5,195 nucleotides of DNA, from the NCBI GenBank assembly GCA_964643615.1, contig CAZXTR010000051.1, forward strand, positions 1 through 5,195, written 5' to 3'. Below, piece by piece: positions 1 to 5,194 of this stretch. The position numbers and the translations under genes are program-made. Position 1 is the stretch's first letter, and each line of letters begins with the position of its first letter. The notes beneath the pieces are model-generated. The model searched no databases. It saw nothing but the letters and a program-made list of their open reading frames with translations, and had not been told where the DNA came from. This DNA comes from CAZXTR01 sp964643615. Lineage in GTDB: Bacteria > Pseudomonadota > Alphaproteobacteria > CAAHEQ01 > UBA3637.

Positions 1-87
1 GGGGAGGAATGCGGGCGGGTTTTTGAACCTTTCCTTTTTCGCTTCCGAATTTCGTGCCAGTTGGAAACTGGCACGCCACCTTTTAAC
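1..87. other. Left-edge non-coding stretch, GC-rich boundary of the island
   Basis: No convincing gene lies here. Bases 1-80 contain 44 G/C (55%), against roughly 28-40% across the operon, so base composition changes sharply where the operon ends. Apart from the hairpin at 53-75 I see only G-rich sequence at 1-19 and a pyrimidine-rich stretch at about 28-46. A plus-strand frame is open from base 1 to about 180, but it runs through the hairpin and into the antisense of the nuclease gene and resembles no protein family. This is probably the spacer between the defence operon and ordinary chromosome, or a repeat region. Confidence 0.5.
53..75. repeat. Perfect 10-bp inverted repeat (hairpin) after the last operon gene
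   Basis: The arms CGTGCCAGTT (53-62) and AACTGGCACG (66-75) are exact reverse complements around a 3-base GGA loop, giving a strong GC-rich stem. It lies 12 bases beyond the TAA (90-88) of the HARE-HTH nuclease gene. It could end transcription of the operon, but read on the minus strand it is followed by AAATTCGG, not a T-run, so it is not a canonical Rho-independent terminator. A dispersed palindromic (REP-like) element or an mRNA 3'-end stabiliser is equally possible. The inverted repeat itself is certain; its function is inferred. Confidence 0.75.
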
Positions 88-825
88 TTATTTTATCAAA
101 TTCCAATCATTCAAAAAATAACCCATCTCATGATCTATATTTCCAAGATAAATTTTTTGGTCTCTGAATTTAACATTTAACGCATAGCCAGTATTATTAT
201 TGACGGTAAAAATAGCATTTTCTTTAATTTTCTTTTCTACTTCATTTGAAGGTAAAATCAAAAAACTATTTTTTAATCCGTCTCGTAAAACTAAAATGTA
301 AAAAATATTTCCTTGATTAAATCTTTCAAACGATTTTTTTCTAATATGAAACGAGTATGTATCAAAGCTATTTTTACGAGCAGTTTTAACCTGAATACCA
401 AAAAATTTATTATCTTTTATTGCTGAAATGTCCACGCCGACATCAACACTCATTATGCTGGCATTAAAACCTCTGAATAATAATTCACTGCAAACCAAAT
501 GCTCACCACCTTTTCCGATATATCCACCCTCTATTACTATTTTTTCTTCTTCTTCTTTTTCTGCCTCAATTATTTTTGGGGTCTGTTTTATTTCTTTTTT
601 ATTTTGATTAAGAGCAAAAACACCTCTTTCAGCCCTAACAAAATCAGAACCCTCTGCTTTTGTATTTATATCAACAGTAATAACTGCATTCATTGTTCTT
701 TCTGGGTTTGCCCCTTCGGTTTCCAATATTCCAGATTCCAACGCTTGCTTTGTTATCTCGTTATAATGCAAAGGTGTTTTTGCCTTTCTTAATATTTCAA
801 TTGCAGATTGTTTAAAAGTATTCAT
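88..825 (-). CDS. HARE-HTH domain protein fused to a PD-(D/E)xK (QxK variant) nuclease domain
   Basis: 245 residues and the last gene of the operon. Residues about 5-73 form a HARE-HTH winged-helix domain (AIEILRKAKTPLHYNEI at the start, an R-ERGVFAL strand at the end), a domain known from restriction endonucleases, the RNA polymerase delta subunit and eukaryotic ASXL/HB1 proteins. A charged linker with EKEEEE follows (about 74-97). Residues about 100-200 look like a PD-(D/E)xK nuclease fold: E108 in GGEHLVCSELLFRGF, D132 in VGVDIS, then Q145-V-K147 in FGIQVKTA. Glutamine replaces the usual acidic residue of ExK, a known natural variant in this superfamily. The gene starts 4 bases after the TAA of the Dam-like methylase, implying joint translation. 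It is likely a restriction or modification-dependent nuclease; HARE-HTH has been proposed to read DNA sequence or modification state. Whether it is the partner of a methylase here or an independent effector cannot be told from sequence alone. Confidence 0.82.
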   Translation of the reverse strand: MNTFKQSAIEILRKAKTPLHYNEITKQALESGILETEGANPERTMNAVITVDINTKAEGSDFVRAERGVFALNQNKKEIKQTPKIIEAEKEEEEKIVIEGGYIGKGGEHLVCSELLFRGFNASIMSVDVGVDISAIKDNKFFGIQVKTARKNSFDTYSFHIRKKSFERFNQGNIFYILVLRDGLKNSFLILPSNEVEKKIKENAIFTVNNNTGYALNVKFRDQKIYLGNIDHEMGYFLNDWNLIK

Positions 826-829
826 AAAT

Positions 830-1897
830 TTAATTGCAAACTACATAATGTAAATACTCAACTGTTTTATTCGTTGTAAAATTTCTATTCTCTGATTTAT
901 CGGCTTTGAACCTGTTATATTCTTTCGTAAAATTCCCATATTTTCCCCGCAGACTCATTATTTCTTGAATATCGTCTAAAGTCATTAAACCCTCGTTGTT
1001 GTAGCTTAAAAAGATATATTTCGCTTTTGCTTTCAAAATCAAGTCCTTAAACGCTTTTTTTACCTGTGTTCTTGAACAATAAAGCGATTTTTGATTTTGA
1101 TATTCTCGCAAGCCAGTTTTTCCGTGAATTTTGGGATTATCATATTTTGCGATAGTTTCAAGCATATGATAATTTGTCGCATATTGTCTTTGATTGTATG
1201 GCGGATCTAAATATAAAATATCACCCGCAATTTTTCCTGCTACCTTATTTATATCCTCGTTAAAAACTTCGTGGTCTTGGTCGTTTATTATCAATTCAGC
1301 GGGTTTCAAAATTAAATTATTTTGAGCCGTCTTTTTTAGTTTTTTCAGAAAAGCACCATATACGGAAGCCGTATTTGCGTATTTATCAATTGATTCAACT
1401 AAACTTGTGATCAAAAAATAGTATTCATCATCAGAAATTAAATTTTCCTTTTTCCAATTTTCAATTTTTTGACGGATAGCGTCACAACGCATTCCGTTTT
1501 CATCGGAAAAATATTGTCGTGGTTCTGTCTGATTTTTTGATCCCCCAAGACAATAATTTTTATAAATAAAACCCTTTACACCTTTTAAATCTGATAAATA
1601 ATTACAGACAAAATTTTTCCTATTTTTTACATCAATGCTTTTTAAATTAGGAATTTCTTTTGCCAGTTTTGCAAAATTTAATTCCTTATGATTTCCGATG
1701 TAATGTCTATTTAAAACATAGCTGTAATATTGAATATCGTTAGCAATTATTTTATAACCTTTTGTTTTAAAATACCTCCCAACAATTCCAGTTCCCGCAA
1801 ACAAATCGCAAAAAGTATCGCAGTTTTTATCAACTACTTTATTTATTGATTCTTCCAAGAATTCCAACAATGATAATTTACTGCCGATATAATTCAT
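830..1897 (-). CDS. Dam/D12-class DNA N6-adenine methyltransferase
   Basis: 355 residues. It transfers a methyl group from S-adenosylmethionine to adenine N6 in a specific DNA site. The N-terminus MNYIGSKLSLLEFL is the motif X region typical of D12-class (PF02086-type) enzymes. FAGTG at 33-37 is motif I (SAM binding), ANDIQ at 52-56 is the following acidic strand, and DPPY at 231-234 is catalytic motif IV, followed by NQRQYATNYHMLETIA, a pattern seen in Type II adenine methylases. The insert at about 75-220 should carry target recognition. FLSYNNEG (296-303) lies in a later conserved strand. Motif order X-I-TRD-IV makes it alpha class. All key residues are present, so it should be active. The recognition site cannot be deduced. 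The gene starts 4 bases after the preceding stop, with no Shine-Dalgarno. It probably protects host DNA from one of the two neighbouring nucleases. It is among the most AT-rich genes of the window (about 28% GC over 1441-1740). Confidence 0.93.
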   Translation of the reverse strand: MNYIGSKLSLLEFLEESINKVVDKNCDTFCDLFAGTGIVGRYFKTKGYKIIANDIQYYSYVLNRHYIGNHKELNFAKLAKEIPNLKSIDVKNRKNFVCNYLSDLKGVKGFIYKNYCLGGSKNQTEPRQYFSDENGMRCDAIRQKIENWKKENLISDDEYYFLITSLVESIDKYANTASVYGAFLKKLKKTAQNNLILKPAELIINDQDHEVFNEDINKVAGKIAGDILYLDPPYNQRQYATNYHMLETIAKYDNPKIHGKTGLREYQNQKSLYCSRTQVKKAFKDLILKAKAKYIFLSYNNEGLMTLDDIQEIMSLRGKYGNFTKEYNRFKADKSENRNFTTNKTVEYLHYVVCN

Positions 1898-1901
1898 AAT
1901 T

Positions 1902-2801
1902 TTAGTTATGCAATAGAATTACAAAACAAGGCACTTTATAATTTTTCTCACCAAGATTTTTATGCTTGTAGGTGAAATTAATTTCAACTGGATTATTTAG
2001 GTCAGTTTTGTTTATTATCTCTCTAATTTTATCAATTGAAACATCCTCATCAATATAAACAACCAATAATCTTGGGTCAGCCCCAAATCTGCCTTCATCT
2101 TGGTATTTATAAAGATACTCCGCAACAAGTTCGGGTTTTTTGATTGCCACTTCTCGCCATTCATCTTTAAAGTGTCTTTTAAATTCATTTGTCGGACTTT
2201 TTGCAACTTTTTGATCAAAAGAAACTCCGTTGATAAAGAAATCAACGCCCCGCCTATGGTTTAATGTCGGTAAAATATTATTATTTTTTTCAAAAATCAA
2301 TGTTTCTATAAAATCATTCCTAACTGTGTTTATTTCTTTTATTCGTCTATATTTTACCGCAGCAACTTTCACTTTTTCATCCTTAACAAATCCGTTTTCT
2401 TTTTCAGAATTTACTCGTTGTACAAACTCGTCAAAAGCGCCTTGCGAAAATGGCCATGCAATATCGCCCAATTTCAACGATTGCCATTCTTTGATAAGCA
2501 CATCCATTGCATTATCAGCTTCTTTTCCGCTTTTGTATTTTTCGGTCTGTTTGAAAATATCTCTGATTATCTTTTTGCTTTCCTCATAATCCCAGCTATC
2601 AACAACGGCTTTCCAAAGTTCCTTTGTTTCTAAAACTAAAACTTTTTTACCCGCATTTTGTCCACGGCTAATGGTTTTGAATTTTAAGGCAGATATTGGC
2701 TTAATTTCATTTAATCGCAACAAATACTCGGTTGCTTTTTCTTGGCTACCGATAATTTTTCGCGCTAAATCGTCTGATAATTTTGATTTTATGTATTCCA
2801 T
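1902..2801 (-). CDS. Putative Type II restriction endonuclease, PD-(D/E)xK-like, unfamiliar family
   Basis: 299 residues. I do not recognise the family. It lies between two methylase genes, with gaps of 2 and 4 bases, the usual position of a restriction enzyme. In the C-terminal half E166 (NDFIETLIFEKNN), D187 (HRRGVDFFI) and D196-Q-K198 (SFDQKVAKSP) fit the E...PD...(D/E)xK metal-binding pattern, with nine residues from D187 to D196 and predicted beta strands between (VDFFINGVSFDQK). A later hydrophobic strand, RLLVVYID (244-251), suits the core fold. The N-terminal 150 residues look mostly helical and charged and may carry DNA recognition. No signal peptide or membrane segment is visible. 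The start ATG immediately follows the upstream stop (TAATTATG). It is probably the cutting enzyme of a restriction-modification system, but this rests on motif spacing and context, so the function is moderate confidence while the gene itself is certain. Confidence 0.72.
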   Translation of the reverse strand: MEYIKSKLSDDLARKIIGSQEKATEYLLRLNEIKPISALKFKTISRGQNAGKKVLVLETKELWKAVVDSWDYEESKKIIRDIFKQTEKYKSGKEADNAMDVLIKEWQSLKLGDIAWPFSQGAFDEFVQRVNSEKENGFVKDEKVKVAAVKYRRIKEINTVRNDFIETLIFEKNNNILPTLNHRRGVDFFINGVSFDQKVAKSPTNEFKRHFKDEWREVAIKKPELVAEYLYKYQDEGRFGADPRLLVVYIDEDVSIDKIREIINKTDLNNPVEINFTYKHKNLGEKNYKVPCFVILLHN

Positions 2802-2810
2802 AATTATTTT
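2799..2810 (-). other. Gene junction TAATTATG, first copy of a 12-base identical stop/start junction
   Basis: Minus strand AAAATAATTATG: the TAA of the HPPY methylase, TT, then the ATG of the putative nuclease. Exactly the same 12 bases occur at 3584-3595 between the HEPN gene and the HPPY methylase. There is no Shine-Dalgarno in front, so the terminating ribosome probably restarts on the ATG two bases further on. This fixes the nuclease start and points to coupled, near-equal expression of methylase and nuclease. Confidence 0.6.
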
Positions 2811-3586
2811 TTGAAAATTAAAATATATTCGTGTTTAAAAATATAATAGTCGCTTGAAAGCGCCCTGTATCGCCAAATCCCTTCTTTATTTTGTTTGGCG
2901 CGGTTGCCCGCCATATTTTTAATTATAATACTTTTTAGCGTCAATCCCAATTTTTGCGCTTCATTCATACAATAAAATCCCAAGGGTATCCATTTTCCAG
3001 CTGTGTATTTATCGCCGATGACAATTGCTAAATATCTGCCATTTTCTAAAATTTCAATTGTATTTTTTAAAACCTCTGCGAACTTCCCTAAAAATTCTTT
3101 TAGAGATTTGGCATTTGATAAATCATCTTTTAAATCACTGAATTTAATTATATCAGCATATGGTGGGTGTAAAATTGCCAATTGGATATTTTTCTTTTTG
3201 TGATTTTTAAAAACTTCTTTTACTTTTTCAAAAGTTTCAATTTTTGTGCTATCGCCAACAATCAAATCAGAAAAATTATTTTTTGGCTCAATATTTTTAC
3301 CGACATAATCAACAAGCTTTTTTTGAATATCTACGCCGATAAAATTTCTGTTTAGACTTTCTGCTTCATAGGCAGTTGTCCCGCTTCCTAAAAATGGATC
3401 AAAAACAATTTCATTTTTCTTGGTATATCTCAAAATTAACTGGTGTGGAATTTGCGGGATAAAATTGCCGTGATAAAAGCCGTTATGTTTTCCTGTTTTA
3501 TCTCTTTCGGGAATAATCCAAAGGCTATCAGTCAAAATTTCTGATTCTTTCCAGTTATCTAAATTTAGGTCATTAAAAATTGGCAT
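2804..3586 (-). CDS. Site-specific DNA methyltransferase with HPPY catalytic motif
   Basis: 260 residues. It is a SAM-dependent DNA amino-methyltransferase (N4-cytosine or N6-adenine type, related to PF01555). NFIPQIPHQLILRYT (41-55) is a motif X-like segment leading directly into motif I FDPFLGSGTT (62-71). GVDIQ (84-88) is motif II and GDST (111-114) a likely motif III. Motif IV is HPPY at 140-143 (AILHPPYADIIKFS), where N6A enzymes usually have D/N and N4C enzymes S. RYLAIVIGDKYTAGKWIPLG (184-203) resembles the later conserved strands. Motif I precedes motif IV, unlike the common beta-class order. The protein is short, with no obvious large recognition domain. It begins 2 bases after the HEPN gene stop and ends 2 bases before the putative nuclease gene. 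With the Dam-like methylase it may modify the two strands of an asymmetric site. The methylated base cannot be assigned because of the H. Confidence 0.88.
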   Translation of the reverse strand: MPIFNDLNLDNWKESEILTDSLWIIPERDKTGKHNGFYHGNFIPQIPHQLILRYTKKNEIVFDPFLGSGTTAYEAESLNRNFIGVDIQKKLVDYVGKNIEPKNNFSDLIVGDSTKIETFEKVKEVFKNHKKKNIQLAILHPPYADIIKFSDLKDDLSNAKSLKEFLGKFAEVLKNTIEILENGRYLAIVIGDKYTAGKWIPLGFYCMNEAQKLGLTLKSIIIKNMAGNRAKQNKEGIWRYRALSSDYYIFKHEYILIFKK

Positions 3587-3595
3587 AATTATTTT
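3584..3595 (-). other. Gene junction TAATTATG, second copy
   Basis: Minus strand AAAATAATTATG: the TAA of the HEPN/Ymh gene, TT, then the ATG of the HPPY methylase, identical to the junction at 2799-2810. A GAG lies about 10 bases before the ATG (in CGAGAAAATAATTATG), too weak and distant to call a ribosome binding site. The junction decides the methylase start and supports translational coupling. Confidence 0.55.
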
Positions 3596-4338
3596 CTCGT
3601 TATTAAATCATACGCCAAACTGGCGAGTGAAATGTAATGAATTGCTAAATTTTTATCCAAATCTTTGGCGGGCGTGTGTGCTTTCTCATTTCGCAAAAAT
3701 TGAATAGACATATGCAAAAATTTCACACCCTCGAAAAAATCTTTTTCGGCATCGCTCTGCGGTTTCCGTCCGAAAATTTTTTCTTGGTTTGTTTCTGCAA
3801 AAGCCTCGTGCGCTTTTTCTTTGCCTGTAATATCTTTGAGTTTTTGCCGAACAATTTTATACGCTTCTTCTACGGCGTTAAAGTAATGCCCGCTATTGAG
3901 TAATTTTTGAACATGGTCAAAAACTTCTTTTTGTAAAGTTATGTTGATGTTGCCGTTTTTGAAAGTGGCTTGAGATTTATTTTCTACTTTCGTTTTTGTT
4001 CCAAGAAGTTTTTCTCCGATATTTTTTGCGGCGTTCATTCTGTCGGCTGGGAAATCATCTCTTTTTAAATTATCCAATAAAATTTGGTTTTCAATATATT
4101 CAATAAGTTTCAATACGCTTTTACCGACAGTCTTTTCGTCTGCTTTTAACCACAAACCACGCATACGATTGGCTTTTGAACCGCTTGCGTAGTTATATTT
4201 TTTATTGTAAATATCAATCCCCACATCATCTCTAAAAAATTCTCCCATTGTCCGATCTGAAAAATTCAAAACATAACCACCGCCCATTTGGAATAGTTTT
4301 TCAAATATTTGCTTTTCAAGTGTGGTTAAGTTTGCCAT
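3589..4338 (-). CDS. TIGR02391/Ymh-type protein with C-terminal HEPN-like domain (likely abortive-infection RNase)
   Basis: 249 residues from the ATG at 4338. The N-terminal segment (MANLTTLEKQIFEKLFQMGGGYVLNFSDRT..FF onward, including GIDIYNKKY and GSKANRMRGLW) is an AbiJ/Ymh-associated domain recurring in phage-defence proteins. The C-terminal ~110 residues match the TIGR02391 (Ymh) family: helical, with FLRNEKAHT near the end, where R216 and H221 form the Rx4H motif of HEPN ribonucleases. Known HEPN proteins cleave RNA during infection or stress, so a suicide or dormancy role is inferred. The same frame stays open to an ATG at 4401, overlapping the GIY-YIG gene by 53 bases; that extension (21 residues) shows no domain features. 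A TTG at 4365 is preceded by AGGAG at 5-base spacing and is a real alternative start. I prefer 4338 because it follows the GIY-YIG stop by 10 bases and fits the family start. The stop is certain; the start is not. Confidence 0.85.
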   Translation of the reverse strand: MANLTTLEKQIFEKLFQMGGGYVLNFSDRTMGEFFRDDVGIDIYNKKYNYASGSKANRMRGLWLKADEKTVGKSVLKLIEYIENQILLDNLKRDDFPADRMNAAKNIGEKLLGTKTKVENKSQATFKNGNINITLQKEVFDHVQKLLNSGHYFNAVEEAYKIVRQKLKDITGKEKAHEAFAETNQEKIFGRKPQSDAEKDFFEGVKFLHMSIQFLRNEKAHTPAKDLDKNLAIHYISLASLAYDLITRK

Positions 4339-4348
4339 AGTTTTTCGG

Positions 4349-4960
4349 TTATTTTCCGCTTTCAAAACTTCTCCTGCGTTCATCAAGCGTTTCGCCGTCA
4401 TACATCCAATAATCAGTTCCAGCTACGCCATATTTATACCCAAGTATTTTTTGAGCCGATTGGGATAAACTTGTTTTTTTTCCGTTAAATTCAATAGAGT
4501 TAGCCCCATGCGTATCAATGACTTTTGCCTTGATATTTTCGTCGCGACTAAAATATAATTCGGCACCGACAGGAATTTTCACCATTTCAAAATTAAATCT
4601 GCCTCGTATTTTTCTTGCGTCATTAAGCGCGTCCTGATCTTCTTTTGATTCAACAATATCTTTCTGGGGAGTTATGTTTTCTATTTCGGCTAACTTCAAA
4701 GCCGCGACTACACGCTCGGGCGCAACATTGAAAAATTCTCTTTTCGGATTAACGCGATTGTCGTCAAAAGCGTCGTGGAGTTGGTGTTCTACAAAATGAG
4801 CATTCTTTACTATACATGCGTAGAAAACAGTAAATGGCAAGGGAATGCTCGTGGACGCACTTAATTCTCGGACGCGTTGCTCAAGATTGTTATTTGTCTT
4901 TCCAATCTTGACATATCCGGGCATTGCTTCGTTTGTAAGTATGTAAATAATCTCGTTCAT
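4349..4960 (-). CDS. GIY-YIG nuclease family protein (T5orf172-like) with RAMA-like C-terminal domain
   Basis: 203 residues. Residues 4-90 form a GIY-YIG endonuclease domain of the T5orf172/MUG113 subtype: IIYILTN (4-10) and GYVKIGKT (15-22) replace the classical GIY...YIG, R29 is in EQRVREL, E58-H59 in VEHQLHDAF, and E75 in KREFF is the expected metal ligand. After a charged linker (about 95-120), residues 122-197 (FNFEMVKIPVGAELYF, SIEFNGKKTSLSQSA, YWMYDGETLDERRR) fit a RAMA-like domain, a small fold named for its association with restriction enzymes and adenine methylases and proposed to sense DNA modification. The protein should therefore cut DNA, perhaps depending on modification. I believe near-identical architectures occur widely in bacteria. 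It starts 5 bases after the repressor stop, supporting co-transcription. GC is about 39% (4381-4980), higher than the methylase genes. The GIY-YIG call is strong; RAMA is moderate; the biological target is unknown. Confidence 0.86.
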   Translation of the reverse strand: MNEIIYILTNEAMPGYVKIGKTNNNLEQRVRELSASTSIPLPFTVFYACIVKNAHFVEHQLHDAFDDNRVNPKREFFNVAPERVVAALKLAEIENITPQKDIVESKEDQDALNDARKIRGRFNFEMVKIPVGAELYFSRDENIKAKVIDTHGANSIEFNGKKTSLSQSAQKILGYKYGVAGTDYWMYDGETLDERRRSFESGK

Positions 4961-4965
4961 ATTTT

Positions 4966-5175
4966 TTATTTCATTAAAACATCAAGCGAAACACCCAATG
5001 CGTCTGCGATTTTTTTGACTGTATCAATGGTAGGGTTTGGCGTTGAGCCAGCTTCAATTTTGGCGATAGTATGAAAAGCCAAGTCCGCCTTTTTTGAAAG
5101 TTGATCTTGCGAAATACCGAGCTTGTTTCGGTACTTCTTTATATTCTCGCCAATTGTGGATTTTTCGTTTGACAT
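4966..5175 (-). CDS. Xre/Cro-type helix-turn-helix regulator, possible control protein
   Basis: 69 residues, little more than one HTH_3 domain. IGENIKKYRNKLGISQDQLSKKADLAFHTIAKIEAG holds helices 1-4: S22-Q23 opens the second helix, and residues 32-41 form the recognition helix. P48 and TVKKIADALGVSLDVLMK form the closing helices. Size and layout match controller (C) proteins of restriction-modification systems, which delay nuclease expression until methylation is complete, but many unrelated Xre repressors look the same. The start is well fixed: the frame upstream of the ATG has TAG and TAA within seven codons (5194-5189). No Shine-Dalgarno is visible. It is the first gene of the operon, 5 bases ahead of the GIY-YIG gene, with an inverted repeat just upstream, so autoregulation of the whole cassette is a reasonable inference. 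Confidence 0.88.
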   Translation of the reverse strand: MSNEKSTIGENIKKYRNKLGISQDQLSKKADLAFHTIAKIEAGSTPNPTIDTVKKIADALGVSLDVLMK

Positions 5176-5181
5176 ATTCGT

Positions 5182-5194
5182 ATAGTTTTACTAT
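5182..5194 (-). promoter_or_regulatory. Possible operator/promoter of the operon (short inverted repeat, cut by window edge)
   Basis: On the minus strand ATAGT-AAA-ACTAT is a perfect 5-bp inverted repeat (5194-5190 and 5186-5182), centred 13 bases before the start codon of the Xre regulator. Such a site is where an autoregulator would bind, and its AGT/ACT half-sites recall controller-protein boxes, although in the opposite orientation. AT-rich hexamers here (CATAGT, TATACG) could be part of a -10 element. If so, the transcript would have almost no leader. Only 20 bases are available upstream of the gene, so neither a -35 element nor a second operator copy can be judged. Confidence 0.3.

Noticed and set aside
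18..29. Second small hairpin (GGTT/AACC) near the left edge
   Set aside because: Only 4 base pairs; expected by chance.
53..90. Canonical Rho-independent terminator for the operon
   Set aside because: The stem is strong, but no T-run follows it on the transcribed strand, so it is recorded as an inverted repeat only.
1..180. Plus-strand frame open from the window edge to about 180
   Set aside because: Runs through a perfect hairpin and into the antisense of the nuclease gene; composition looks non-coding and there is no family resemblance.
499..792. Plus-strand open frame of 97 codons
   Set aside because: Antisense to the HARE-HTH nuclease gene; poly-Phe sequence caused by the reverse of Lys/Glu-rich codons, no domain.
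2015..2245. Minus-strand 76-codon frame inside the putative nuclease gene
   Set aside because: Alternative frame of a real gene, with no recognisable motif or start context; no frameshift is needed because the main frame is intact.
2230..2633. Two overlapping plus-strand open frames
   Set aside because: Antisense shadows of the putative nuclease gene, which has coherent motifs and operon spacing.
3003..3203. Plus-strand open frame opposite the HPPY methylase
   Set aside because: Antisense shadow; low-complexity Phe/Ile-rich product.
3676..3903. Plus-strand open frame opposite the HEPN gene
   Set aside because: Antisense shadow with no supporting motif.
4877..5074. Plus-strand open frame spanning the start of the GIY-YIG gene and the Xre gene
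   Set aside because: Antisense to two well-supported genes.
88..5175. CRISPR array, tRNA, integrase or transposon ends
   Set aside because: No regularly spaced repeats, no tRNA-like fold or CCA end, and no recombinase or transposase motif seen on either strand.
88..5175. Alternative genetic code (TGA read as Gly, as in some CPR groups)
   Set aside because: All seven proteins are complete with TAA stops and intact motifs under the standard bacterial code; no recoding is needed.
4349..5175. Toxin-antitoxin pair made of the Xre protein and the GIY-YIG protein
   Set aside because: The order and spacing would allow it, but GIY-YIG/RAMA proteins are not known toxins, and the rest of the operon fits a restriction-modification controller better.
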